Of a stretch of DNA of 64,000 bases, positions 17,121 to 25,224 are shown piece after piece (the first letter of the stretch is position 1; every line of letters begins with the position of its first letter). The notes beneath the pieces were generated by a model, which had not been told where the DNA came from, did not search any database, and saw only the letters and a program-made list of their open reading frames with translations. The position numbers and the translations under genes are program-made. The stretch is from CAVVAL01 sp963742725 (GTDB lineage Bacteria > Actinomycetota > Actinomycetes > Mycobacteriales > Cryptosporangiaceae), in contig CAVUMX010000001.1 in NCBI GenBank assembly GCA_963742725.1, positions 372,001 to 436,000 of the forward strand, in the 5' to 3' direction.

Positions 17121-18933
17121 GGTGCAGCGGGTTCGCGACGACGCCGTTGATCACGTCGAACTCGGCGTCCCGCGCGGACCGGTCGTGGAACCCGCCGCCG
17201 AGCAGCTGTTCGCGGTTGAGACTGACCCGGCCGAACTCGGGCGCCAGCAACCCGAACGGATCGTCCACGATCCCGAACCGCCGGTGGTACGCGACGATCT
17301 CGTCGCGGACGAGCGTCCAGAACGCCGGCTCCGGCACGCCGAGCTGCTCCTCGACGAGCGGCGCGAGGAACCGGAACACCCCGGCGCAGATCGCCGACAG
17401 GACCGAGTGCGCCAGCTCCGTCGCCGACCAGCGGTGCAGCTGGGCGCGGACCCGGTCCGGGATCTCGGCGTACTCGGGGAGGTCGTCGGTCAGCAGTTCC
17501 AGGTCGGCGCCGAAGTCCTTGAGCGCGATCCGGACGGGCACGTCGCGCTCGTCGAAGATCAGCACCACGTTCTCGCCGTGCGGCGTGAAGCAGGCGCCGT
17601 ACCGGTACAGGTAGTGCAGGACCGGCGGCAGCAGCGCGTGGACGTACGCGCGCAGCCAGTCGCGGGCGTCGAGCCCCGAGCGGCGGACCAGCTCGGCCAC
17701 GAACGCCCGCCCGTCCCGGTCCGTGAGCAGCAGCGACGCCATCGTCCGCGCCCGCTCGCCCGGCGCCAGGTAGCCGGCCACGGGTTCGCGCCAGATCGCG
17801 CCGAGCAGCTCGTGGTACCGGTACGGCGCGTCGTCCAGCAGCGCGAGCGTCGGGTGCCGCACGGTCACGGAGGCGACCTCGCCGAGCAGCACGACGCGGC
17901 ACTCGTCCCGCAGGAACGCGTCCCGCTCGCGCAGCCCCTCCAGCCACGCCGTCGTGTACGGCGCGCACCCGGCCTCGGCACCGGACAGCCCCCGCCAGAC
18001 GAGCGTGTTCCGGATCATCATCGACAGCTTCACGTTGCGGCGACCCGGACTGTCCACATTGGTCAACGTCCGGACGGACTGCAACGGCCGGTACCGGTCC
18101 GGGCTCTCCCCCAGCACCACCACCTCGCCGCTCGCGATCTGCGGCGCGAACAGTGGCTGGATCACCTCGTCCCACTGGAACGGGTGGACGGGCAGCCACA
18201 CGTAGCCGTCCGGAATCTCCGCCGGGCCCTCGTCGGCCCGCACGTCCAGCCCGGCGCGCGTGGCCAGCGTCGGCGCCACGGCGATCCACACCAGCCGGAA
18301 CTCTCCGGCCGCCTCGGGGGTGTAGCGCGCGGCGTCGTCCGCCGAAAACCCCAGCCGACCCTTGTTCAGGACGACACACGGATGGCCGGTCTGATGCCCT
18401 TCCAGGTCCTCGTGGGACAGCGCGGCCAGTTCCTCGACGGGCAGCGCGCGGGCCCGCAGGCGGACATCGGCGGCCTGCGTCGCCGTGAGGTCCCGGACCA
18501 GCTCGACCATCGACGCGCCGTCCAGTTTCAGCAGGTCACGGATGTCGAGCGCGAACCGCGCGGGATCGTCGGCCGGCTCCCCGTCCCGGCGGATCGAGTC
18601 GGCGTCGACCCGCCAGGCACCGAACGTGCCGCGCCGCGCCGCGAACGTGTAGTGCGGGTCGAGCCGCCAGCGGTCGCCGTCCGGGACGGGCGCCAGCATC
18701 TCCTCGTACGCCAGCTCGCCGATCATCCGCGCGAGCAACCCCCGCCCGGCCGCCCGCCACGCCCCGTCGCGTTGGCCCGCACCCCCGCCCGCGCCCGCCC
18801 CCGCCTCCGCGCCCGCGCCCGCCCCGCGCCCGCCAGTTTCGGACTTTTGAGGGTCGTCGGCGCCGCCGCGACCCTCAAAAGTCCGAAGCTCGGCGGCGGC
18901 GGGAGGCTGAGGGCCGCCGGCGGCGGGGGTCAT
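17113..18933 (-). CDS. IucA/IucC-family NIS siderophore synthetase (first copy) with palindrome-derived N-terminal extension
   Basis: The 606-residue product carries the NIS core: GHQTGHPCVVLNKGRLGF, VWLPVHPFQWDEV, QSVRTLTNVDSPGRRNVKLS and FTPHGENVVLIF, with FhuF-like C-terminal ligand-binding sequence. ATG 18933 overlaps the monooxygenase stop as ATGA, which supports that start. About 60 residues before the recognisable family start (near WRAAGRGLLARMIGEL) are a Pro/Ala/Gly-rich extension that includes the translated palindrome copy at 18835-18890. The extension is probably dispensable, or the true start is internal. It should carry out the first amide-forming step on citrate. Confidence 0.88.
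   Translation of the reverse strand: MTPAAGGPQPPAAAELRTFEGRGGADDPQKSETGGRGAGAGAEAGAGAGGGAGQRDGAWRAAGRGLLARMIGELAYEEMLAPVPDGDRWRLDPHYTFAARRGTFGAWRVDADSIRRDGEPADDPARFALDIRDLLKLDGASMVELVRDLTATQAADVRLRARALPVEELAALSHEDLEGHQTGHPCVVLNKGRLGFSADDAARYTPEAAGEFRLVWIAVAPTLATRAGLDVRADEGPAEIPDGYVWLPVHPFQWDEVIQPLFAPQIASGEVVVLGESPDRYRPLQSVRTLTNVDSPGRRNVKLSMMIRNTLVWRGLSGAEAGCAPYTTAWLEGLRERDAFLRDECRVVLLGEVASVTVRHPTLALLDDAPYRYHELLGAIWREPVAGYLAPGERARTMASLLLTDRDGRAFVAELVRRSGLDARDWLRAYVHALLPPVLHYLYRYGACFTPHGENVVLIFDERDVPVRIALKDFGADLELLTDDLPEYAEIPDRVRAQLHRWSATELAHSVLSAICAGVFRFLAPLVEEQLGVPEPAFWTLVRDEIVAYHRRFGIVDDPFGLLAPEFGRVSLNREQLLGGGFHDRSARDAEFDVINGVVANPLHHV
18835..18890. repeat. Palindrome copy 2, inside the NIS synthetase coding sequence
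   Basis: Arms 18835-18854 and 18871-18890 match copy 1 (14160-14214) in 39 of 40 arm positions, with a different 16-nt loop. It lies in the N-terminal extension of the NIS synthetase and is translated there (the reading includes LRTFEG and PQKSET). On both sides the sequence is unusually monotonous GC-rich repeat. Confidence 0.8.
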
Positions 18934-20207
18934 GGGCGGGTCCTGGGGAGGCCGAACGTCGTGTACGCGACCGACTCCGGGAGGCGGTACTCGGTGCGGC
19001 CGGTGACGGCGTTCAGGATGGTGGCGCTGCGCCAGGCACCGAGCCCCAGGTCGGGCGCGCCGACGCCGTGCGTGTGCAGTTCGGCGTTCTGGACGAACAG
19101 CGATCCGGTGACGTCCGGCGCGAGCGCGACGCGGTAGTCGGCGTCGACGCGGTACCGGCCGGCGTCGTCCCAGTCGATCAGATCGGCGAGCGGGTCGAGC
19201 AGGGCGGGGCGGCGGGCTGCGTACCCGGTCGCGAGGATGACCCTGTCCGTGACCAGCGTGAACGGCGCGTCGAGCTGGGTGTGCCGGCACGCCAGCTCGA
19301 ACCGTTCGCCCGTGCGGGACGCCGTCTCGACGGTGACATTCGGGATCAGTTCCACGTCGGCCTCGTGGCCGCCCACGCTCCGGTCGTACAGGGCGTCGTG
19401 GATCTCGGCGATCGTCTCGGCGCTGATCGCCTTGTAGAGCTGCCACTGGTCCTCGACCAGCGTGTCCCGGGTCGGTTCCGGCAGGTCGTGGAAGTACCGG
19501 GTGTAGTCGGGCGTGAAGTGTTCGAGCCCGAGCTTGGAGTACTCCATCGGCGCGAACGCGGGCGACTGCGTGATCCACCGCAGCCGGGCCCCTTGCTGGC
19601 GCCGCAGCAGGTCGAGAAAGACCTCGGCACCGGACTGTCCCGAGCCGACGACCGTGATGTCCTCGGCCCCGTCCAGCGCCGGGACGTGGTGCAGGTACTG
19701 GCCGGCGTGGAACACCTCCTTGCCGAGCAGCCCGGCGAGCGCGTCCGGGACGACCGGCTCGGTGCCGACCCCGAGCACCAGGTTCCGCGCCCGGACCGTG
19801 CCCGCCCCGGACTCCACGACGAACGCCTCGCCGTCCCACCGCACCGCGTCCACGGGCGCGCCGAACCGGCACGACGGCAGCGCGTCCGCGACCCAGCGGC
19901 AGTAGTCGTCGTACTCGCGGCGCGGCATGTGGAACCGCTCGGAGAAGTAGAACGGGAAGAGCCGGTCGTGTTCGCGCAGGTAGTTGAGGAACGAGAAGCG
20001 GCTCGTCGGGTCGACCAGCGACACCAGGTCGGCGAGGAACGGGACCTGCAACGTCGTCCCGTCGATCAGCAGCCCGGGATGCCAGCTGAACGCCGGCTTC
20101 GCGTCCAGGAAGACCGCGTCGACGCCGGCGACCGGTTCGGCGAGCGCGGCGAGGCCCAGGTTGAACGGACCGATCCCGACCCCGGCGAGGTCGTACACCC
20201 GAGTCAT
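18930..20207 (-). CDS. L-lysine/L-ornithine/diamine N-hydroxylase (siderophore monooxygenase)
   Basis: The 425-residue flavoprotein has the FAD-binding GVGIGPFNLGLA at the N-terminus, the substrate-pocket sequence FSWHPGLLIDGTTLQVPFLADLV, the NADPH-binding GSGQSGAEVFLDLL near residue 210 and the ATGYAARRP motif. RhbE/IucD-type enzymes hydroxylate a primary amine, the first step to a hydroxamate. Next to diaminobutyrate enzymes the likely substrate is 1,3-diaminopropane or a derivative. It is coupled by ATGA overlaps on both sides. No acetyl- or acyltransferase to finish the hydroxamate is found in the window. Confidence 0.93.
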   Translation of the reverse strand: MTRVYDLAGVGIGPFNLGLAALAEPVAGVDAVFLDAKPAFSWHPGLLIDGTTLQVPFLADLVSLVDPTSRFSFLNYLREHDRLFPFYFSERFHMPRREYDDYCRWVADALPSCRFGAPVDAVRWDGEAFVVESGAGTVRARNLVLGVGTEPVVPDALAGLLGKEVFHAGQYLHHVPALDGAEDITVVGSGQSGAEVFLDLLRRQQGARLRWITQSPAFAPMEYSKLGLEHFTPDYTRYFHDLPEPTRDTLVEDQWQLYKAISAETIAEIHDALYDRSVGGHEADVELIPNVTVETASRTGERFELACRHTQLDAPFTLVTDRVILATGYAARRPALLDPLADLIDWDDAGRYRVDADYRVALAPDVTGSLFVQNAELHTHGVGAPDLGLGAWRSATILNAVTGRTEYRLPESVAYTTFGLPRTRP

Positions 20208-21628
20208 CCGTCCTCCTCCCTGCCCGCGGCGACCACCAGCGCCAGCAGGGCGTCCACGTCCGCGCGGGTCGCGTGCGGGTTGAGCAGCGTCAACTTCAGC
20301 CAGACCCGCCCCCCTGACTCCGTACGCCCGACGACGGCGGTGCCCTCGGCGAGCAGGCGCCGGCGCAGGGCGGCGTTCACCCCGTCGTGCTCAGCGGTAG
20401 TTGGACGGTAGCGGAACACGACGCTCGTCAGCACCGGCCGAGCGGCCAACTCCAGGTCGGCGTGGGCGTCGATCTGTTCGGCGGCGTACCGCGCGAGGTC
20501 GTGGCACGCGTCGACGAGCGCGCCGAGCCCGGCTCGGCCCAGCGCCTGGAACGTCACCGCGACCTTGAACGCGTCCGCCCGGCGGGTCGTCCGCAGCGAG
20601 CGGCCGAGCAGGCTCACGTACCCGGCATCGGTGTCGTCGCCGGGATTCAGGTACGCCACCTGGCGGGCCAGCGGGTCGAACGACGCCGCCCGCGCGGCCA
20701 GGAACACCCCTGCCGGCACCGGCTGCCAGCCCAGCTTGTGCAGGTCGAGCGCGATCGAGTCGGCGCGGTCGATGCCGGCCAGCAGCGGCGCGAGCGTGTC
20801 GGACAGCAACGCGCCGCCCCCGTACGCCGCGTCTACGTGCAGCCAGGCGCCGTGCCGGGCGGCGAGGTCGGCCAGTTCGGGCAGCGGGTCGATGCTGCCG
20901 AAGTCCGTGGTGCCGGCGGTGGCGACGATCGCCGCCACGTCGTCACCCATCAGCGCGGACGCGGCGGCGACGTCCATCCGGTGCTCCGCGTCCACCGGCA
21001 CGGCGACGACCGCGTCCTCGCCCAGGCCGAGGAGGGCGGCGCTGCGCTGGATCGAGAAGTGCGCGATCTCGCTGCACAGGATCCGGACCCGGGCACCCCT
21101 CAGCCCCTGCTTCGACGCGTCCGGGACCGCCGCGTCCCGCGCCAGCAACAGGCCCATCAGGTTCGACTCGGTACCGCCGGAGGTGAACACACCCGCCGCT
21201 CCCGGACCGTAGCCGGCCAGGTTCGCCAGCGCGGCCACCACGCGCGGCTCCAGCTCCGTCGCGGCCGGCGCCTGGTCCCACGAGTCCAGCGACTGGTTGA
21301 GCGCCGCCACGGCCAGCTCCGCCGCGACGGCCACGGCCAGCGGCGGCCCGTGGAGGTGGCCGGCGCAGCGCGGGTCGGCCGGGTCGGCGGCTCCCCGGGC
21401 CAGCGCCGTCGTCAGGTCGGCGAGCGCTCCGTAGCCGGCGCCGTCGACGGGGAGCACCTCGCCAGCGAAGAAGCCCGCTGCCGGGCCGCCGGCCGGGATC
21501 GGGCCGCCCCGGGCGGCGGCGCCACGGGTGAGCGCGTCCAGGACGGCGGTGACCAGCGGGGCGACCGATGCCGCGCCGGCCAGGCCACCTGCCAGTTCGT
21601 GCCGGGCGTCCTCATCGAAGTTCTTCAC
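20204..21628 (-). CDS. L-2,4-diaminobutyrate decarboxylase (PLP, group II)
   Basis: The 474-residue enzyme is a group II PLP decarboxylase: GVFTSGGTESNLMGLLLARD, WLHVDAAYGGGALLS and the PLP lysine in SIALDLHKLGWQPVPAG. RhbB-type homologues turn 2,4-diaminobutyrate into 1,3-diaminopropane, the diamine backbone of rhizobactin 1021 and schizokinen. The GTG start at 21628 overlaps the aminotransferase stop (GTGA); the longer frame beyond it is an antisense-like shadow inside the aminotransferase gene. The assignment rests on the neighbours as well as the family motifs; a glutamate- or tyrosine-type decarboxylase is possible but less likely. Confidence 0.88.
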   Translation of the reverse strand: MKNFDEDARHELAGGLAGAASVAPLVTAVLDALTRGAAARGGPIPAGGPAAGFFAGEVLPVDGAGYGALADLTTALARGAADPADPRCAGHLHGPPLAVAVAAELAVAALNQSLDSWDQAPAATELEPRVVAALANLAGYGPGAAGVFTSGGTESNLMGLLLARDAAVPDASKQGLRGARVRILCSEIAHFSIQRSAALLGLGEDAVVAVPVDAEHRMDVAAASALMGDDVAAIVATAGTTDFGSIDPLPELADLAARHGAWLHVDAAYGGGALLSDTLAPLLAGIDRADSIALDLHKLGWQPVPAGVFLAARAASFDPLARQVAYLNPGDDTDAGYVSLLGRSLRTTRRADAFKVAVTFQALGRAGLGALVDACHDLARYAAEQIDAHADLELAARPVLTSVVFRYRPTTAEHDGVNAALRRRLLAEGTAVVGRTESGGRVWLKLTLLNPHATRADVDALLALVVAAGREEDG

Positions 21629-22935
21629 GGGGTTACCGCTGCCAGCGCGTCGCCGAGGCGGTCGACCACGGATGCCGCCTCCTCGTCGGTGATCGTGAGC
21701 GGCGGGAGCAGGCGCACCACGGCGTCGTGCCGGCCGCCGAGTTCGACCATGAGGCCGCGGGCCAGGCATTCCGCGCGAACGGCCCTGGCGAGATGGGGAG
21801 CGGCGGGGCGGGCGCCGAGGGCGTCGGGGCACGCGTCGGGCTCGACGATCTCCAGACCGATCATCAACCCCTTGCCCCGGACGTCGCCCGCACAGCGACT
21901 GATGCCGCGGAGTTCCGCGATGATGCGGTCCCCGACGATGCGCGCGCGGTCGGCCAGACCCTCGGCGGCGACGTGCCGCAGGGTCGCGGCGCCGGCCGCC
22001 ATCGCGAGCTGGTTGCCGCGGAACGTGCCGGTGTGCGCGCCGGGTGGCCAGACGTCCAGCTCGGCGCGGTAGACGATCACGGCGAGGGGCAGCGAGCCGC
22101 CGATCGCCTTCGAGAGGACCATCACGTCCGGGATGACGCCGCTCTCCTCGACCGCCCAGAACGTGCCCGTGCGGCCGACGCCCGTCTGGACCTCGTCGAC
22201 GATCAGGGGAACGGCCTGGTCGGCGGTGATCCGGCGCAGCTCGCGCAGCCACCCGTCCGGCGCGGGGATCACGCCGCCCTCACCCTGCACGGGCTCCACG
22301 ATCATCGCGGCCGGCGGCACGACGCCCGAGTGCGGATCGGTCAGCAGCGTCTCCACGTACCGGGCGCTGATCTCGGCGCCCATCGTTCCGCCGATGCCGA
22401 ACGGGCAGCGGTACGGGTACGGGAACGGGGCGCGGGTGACGTCCAGGGCCGGGCCGGTCTTGAACTCGGTGTTCGCCGTGACGGCGAGCGCGCCGGCCGT
22501 CATGCCGTGGTAGGCGCCGGTGAACGCCATGACGCCCGAGCGTCCCGTGGCGATCCGGGTGAGCTTGAGGGCCGCCTCGACCGCGTCGGCGCCGGACGGT
22601 CCGCAGAAGTGGATGCGGTCCAGGCCCGGCGGGAGGGTGTCGAACAGGGCGGTCGTGAAGTCGTCCTTCACGGGGGTGCCGAGGTCGAGCACGTGCAGCG
22701 GTGCGCCCGACGCGAGGACCTTGTGGATCGCCTCGACCACGACCGGGTGGTTGTGGCCGAGCGCGAGCGTTCCCGCGCCGGACAGGCAGTCGAGGTAGCT
22801 GCGGCCGTCCGCGCCGACGACGGTCATGCCGTCGGCGCGGACCGGGACGATCGGGAAGGACCGGGCGTACGAACGCGCCGAGGACTCCCGGTCACGCTGG
22901 CGCTCCAGCACCGCCGTCGATTCCGGCAGGGGCAT
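21625..22935 (-). CDS. Diaminobutyrate-2-oxoglutarate aminotransferase (class III PLP)
   Basis: The 436-residue protein is a class III aminotransferase: SGAGTLALGHNHP, FCGPSGADAVEAALKL, GAYHGMT, the EPVQGEGG motif, VDEVQTGVGRTG and the PLP lysine in MVLSKAIGGSLPL. It makes L-2,4-diaminobutyrate from aspartate semialdehyde and glutamate (RhbA/DatA/EctB group); position before the decarboxylase favours siderophore use over ectoine. It is the first gene of the coupled operon. AAGGAG precedes ATG 22935, and the iron-box-like palindrome 22956-22987 lies about 20 nt upstream. Confidence 0.92.
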   Translation of the reverse strand: MPLPESTAVLERQRDRESSARSYARSFPIVPVRADGMTVVGADGRSYLDCLSGAGTLALGHNHPVVVEAIHKVLASGAPLHVLDLGTPVKDDFTTALFDTLPPGLDRIHFCGPSGADAVEAALKLTRIATGRSGVMAFTGAYHGMTAGALAVTANTEFKTGPALDVTRAPFPYPYRCPFGIGGTMGAEISARYVETLLTDPHSGVVPPAAMIVEPVQGEGGVIPAPDGWLRELRRITADQAVPLIVDEVQTGVGRTGTFWAVEESGVIPDVMVLSKAIGGSLPLAVIVYRAELDVWPPGAHTGTFRGNQLAMAAGAATLRHVAAEGLADRARIVGDRIIAELRGISRCAGDVRGKGLMIGLEIVEPDACPDALGARPAAPHLARAVRAECLARGLMVELGGRHDAVVRLLPPLTITDEEAASVVDRLGDALAAVTP

Positions 22936-22955
22936 CGCGTGACCACTCCTTCTGT

Positions 22956-22987
22956 GCGACCTACTAAGGGTTACCTTAGTAGGTCGC
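22956..22987. promoter_or_regulatory. Perfect 14-bp-arm palindrome upstream of the siderophore operon (candidate DtxR/IdeR-type iron box)
   Basis: Arms 22956-22969 (ending CTACTAAGG) and 22974-22987 are perfect reverse complements around GTTA. On the minus strand the centre reads TAAGGTAACCCTTA (22965-22978), which fits 13 of the first 14 positions of the actinobacterial iron-box consensus TWAGGTWAGSCTWA. It lies between the terC stop and the operon's Shine-Dalgarno. An iron-dependent repressor site is most likely by context; a terC terminator is the alternative. Confidence 0.55.
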
Positions 22988-23010
22988 GGGGTGGCCCCGT
23001 TGCCCCGAGG

Positions 23011-23999
23011 TCACGCGCTGGTGAGCGCCTTGTCGTCCTTGCGGGACTTCCACAGGCTGGCGACCGTCGTGACCGTCAACGTGACGACGATGACGCTGAG
23101 CGACAGCCAGATCGGGATGTGCGGCACGGCCGTGATGTGCTCGCCGCCGTTGAGGAACGGCAGGTTGTTGTCGTGCAGGGCCTCCATGATCAGCTTCACG
23201 CCGATGAAGCCGAGCACGATGGACAGGCCGATCGACAGGTAGACGAGCCGGTCGAGCAGGCCGCCGATCAGGAAGTACAGCTGGCGCAGGCCCATCAGCG
23301 CGAACACGTTCGCGGTGAAGACCAGGTACGGCTCCTTGGTGAGGCCGAAGATCGCCGGGATCGAGTCGAGCGCGAACAGCAGGTCGGTCGTGCCGATCGC
23401 GATCATCACGATGAGCATCGGCGTGAAGAACCGCTTCGCGTTGACGCGGGTCGTCATCGCCGCACCGTGGAAGTCCTGCGTGACCGGCAGTACTCGGCGC
23501 GACCAGCGGATGAGGACGTTCTCCTTGAAGTCCTCCTCGTCCTCCTCGCCGTGCATCGCCAGCTTGACGGCCGTGTAGATGAGGAACGCGCCGAACAGGT
23601 AGAAGACCCAGATGAACTGCTGGATGACCGCGGCGCCGGCCGCTATGAAGATGCCGCGCATCACCAGCGCCAGCACGATGCCGACCAGCAGGACCTTCTG
23701 CTGGAACTCCCGCGGCACCCGGAACCGGGCCATGATGATCACGAACACGAACAGGTTGTCGACCGAGAGGCTGTACTCCGTCAGCCAACCCGCGAAGAAC
23801 TCGCCGCCGTAGCGCGGACCGCTGAAGAACAGCACGCCAGCCCGAAGACGATCGCCATCGCGACGTAGAGACTGACCCACAGGGCCGATTCACGGGTGGT
23901 GGGCTCGTGCGGGCGCCTGCCGATCACGAACAGATCGGCGAGGAGAATCGCCAACAAGCCGCCAAGCGTGGCGAACCAGACCCAGGTGGACACCTGCAT
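23011..23999 (-). pseudogene. TerC-family integral membrane protein, frameshifted
   Basis: Two frames together make a full TerC protein of about 330 residues. The N-terminal part (23999 to about 23838) starts MQVSTWVWFATLGGLLAILL and carries the first acidic membrane segment (LADLF). The rest (about 23834 to 23011) carries EYSLSVDNLFVFVIIM, TTDLLFALDSIPAIFG and the usual helices. At 23831-23840 one base is missing between GLA and VLFFSGPRYGG. TerC/Alx proteins are implicated in metal (manganese) export or metal loading of secreted proteins. A candidate yybP-ykoY riboswitch lies upstream. Without the lost base the product would be ~72 nonfunctional residues, so a sequencing error should be considered. 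Confidence 0.8.
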
Positions 24000-24009
24000 G
24001 CTGCGGACC

Positions 24010-24145
24010 TTCCGGTAGACACGACGTCAGACCGGAGGTCTCTTCCGCCGCGCCGGGGGTAACCCGGATTTGCGACCGGCGGCACCGGGCCTGAGAACTC
24101 CCGACCGTGATGACGGCACCGCCGCGAAGGAATACTCCCCTCCAC
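24010..24145 (-). ncRNA. Candidate yybP-ykoY (manganese) riboswitch in the terC leader
   Basis: On the minus strand, GGGGAGTA occurs at 24133-24140, followed by GC-rich stems and a later GGAAGAGACCTCCGG block around 24030-24045, ending shortly before the terC ATG at 23999. The GGGGAGUA box at the 5' side and placement before terC/alx genes are typical of the yybP-ykoY family, which binds Mn2+. I could not fold or align it, so boundaries are approximate. The stretch 24146-24293 shows no gene and presumably holds the terC promoter. Confidence 0.5.
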
Positions 24146-24293
24146 GCAGGCCCATTCTTGCCCGAGAAGTGCCGTTCGCGCCACCCGGGGTGACGGGATT
24201 CACCCTGCGTAGGGACCTAACGGGGGCAATCAGGGCTCGGTGCCGGGGTCTACGGGGTTCGTCGGGGCCCGTGGTGCGGTCGGCGGCCGGCGT

Positions 24294-25154
24294 CTACCAG
24301 GTGCCGTCGTCGCGGACGCGGGCCGGTTGCTGGCCGGCCACCAGGGTGGTCAGGGCGGCGTCGAGGGTGTCGCCGAGGAACCAGTCGCCGCCGTGGTCCA
24401 GCGCGAATACCCAGCCACGGTCGTCGATCGCGAGCAGGCCCGCCGCGTCGACGCCCAGCGGCGCCACCGCGGCGTCGATCCGCTTCCCGAACGCCGCGAG
24501 CGTGTCGACGGTGTGCAGCGCCAGCAGCGGATCGAGCGTGAACCCGGACCGGGCGATGTCCTCGCCGGGACCTTCCAGTGTGGTGGCCAGGCCGCCGAGT
24601 TCTGCCAGGGCGGTCAGCGCGGCCGGGTGGAACGCGTGCCGGTTGCCGCCGGACGACAGCTCCTGGACGATCCGGCGGCCCCACGCGCGGGCCTGGTCCT
24701 CGTCGCGGTGGTCTGGGTCGCGGCCGGCGGCTGCCAGCACTTCGGCGAGGTCGCTCGCGTCGGTCGGCGGCGTGTCGTCGTCGGGCGTGGCGACCGGCTC
24801 GATGCCGAACCAGTCGAGCAGGGCGGCGCAGGAGCGGCACGGCGGCTGGACGGTGCCGTGGGCCGGGTCGCCGTGTTCGCGGATCCGGGTCGCGGTGATC
24901 CGGGCGCCCCACAGCGCCGCGCGGGCTTCACCGGCGGTCAGTTCGCCGGGGCTCGCCGCGTACAGGCGGTCGGACACCAGGACGAGTTCCGCGCAGCGAC
25001 CGGTGAAGCGTTCGCGCTGCTCAGCGAGCAGATCCTCGACGAACCTGGCGACCAGCGGATGCAGCGCCGGCTCGACGTCGCCTTTCACGGACGTGTGCGT
25101 GTGGACCGCGCCACCCGCCAGCAGCGCCGCGGCGACGGAAGGGGGGTGGCTCAC
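24294..25154 (-). CDS. YwqJ-type deaminase domain fused to a SUKH-3 immunity domain
   Basis: The 286-residue protein has two parts. Residues ~15-120 match the YwqJ-like toxin deaminase: HTHTSVK, LHPL, the zinc/catalytic GRCAELVLVSD and QPPCRSC. Residues ~150-286 match SUKH-3 immunity domains, ending LLAIDDRGWVFALDHGGDWFLGDTLD...RDDGTW. The deaminase half is clearly related to the giant toxin's domain (HTSIK, FCAEV, PPCSSC) with all metal ligands present. A toxin domain and its kind of antidote in one chain is unusual; it may be a self-neutralised toxin, an immunity decoy, or a regulator. GTG 25154 sits 7 nt after a TAAGGT -10 (leaderless). Confidence 0.75.
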   Translation of the reverse strand: MSHPPSVAAALLAGGAVHTHTSVKGDVEPALHPLVARFVEDLLAEQRERFTGRCAELVLVSDRLYAASPGELTAGEARAALWGARITATRIREHGDPAHGTVQPPCRSCAALLDWFGIEPVATPDDDTPPTDASDLAEVLAAAGRDPDHRDEDQARAWGRRIVQELSSGGNRHAFHPAALTALAELGGLATTLEGPGEDIARSGFTLDPLLALHTVDTLAAFGKRIDAAVAPLGVDAAGLLAIDDRGWVFALDHGGDWFLGDTLDAALTTLVAGQQPARVRDDGTW

Positions 25155-25161
25155 GGGTCTG

Positions 25162-25191
25162 ACCTTACCGTTCGGGTGCCTGCGGTACTGT
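25162..25191. promoter_or_regulatory. Divergent promoter region between the deaminase-SUKH-3 gene and the AAA+ gene
   Basis: On the minus strand TAAGGT (25162-25167) lies 7 nt before the GTG at 25154, a leaderless arrangement. On the plus strand TTACCG (25165-25170) and TACTGT (25186-25191) form a weak promoter with 15-nt spacing upstream of ATG 25225. The two overlap, so firing may be mutually exclusive. Confidence 0.35.
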
Positions 25192-25224
25192 CGGGACACC
25201 TCGGTCGCCGACCCCTCCGGAGCC

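Noticed and set aside
17113..19872. A longer start for the NIS synthetase at 19872.
   Set aside because: The extra part is antisense-like shadow of the monooxygenase gene; the ATG 18933 overlap fits the operon pattern.
24146..24293. A tRNA or other RNA gene in the gap upstream of terC.
   Set aside because: No cloverleaf or conserved T-loop sequence is seen; it reads as promoter/leader sequence.
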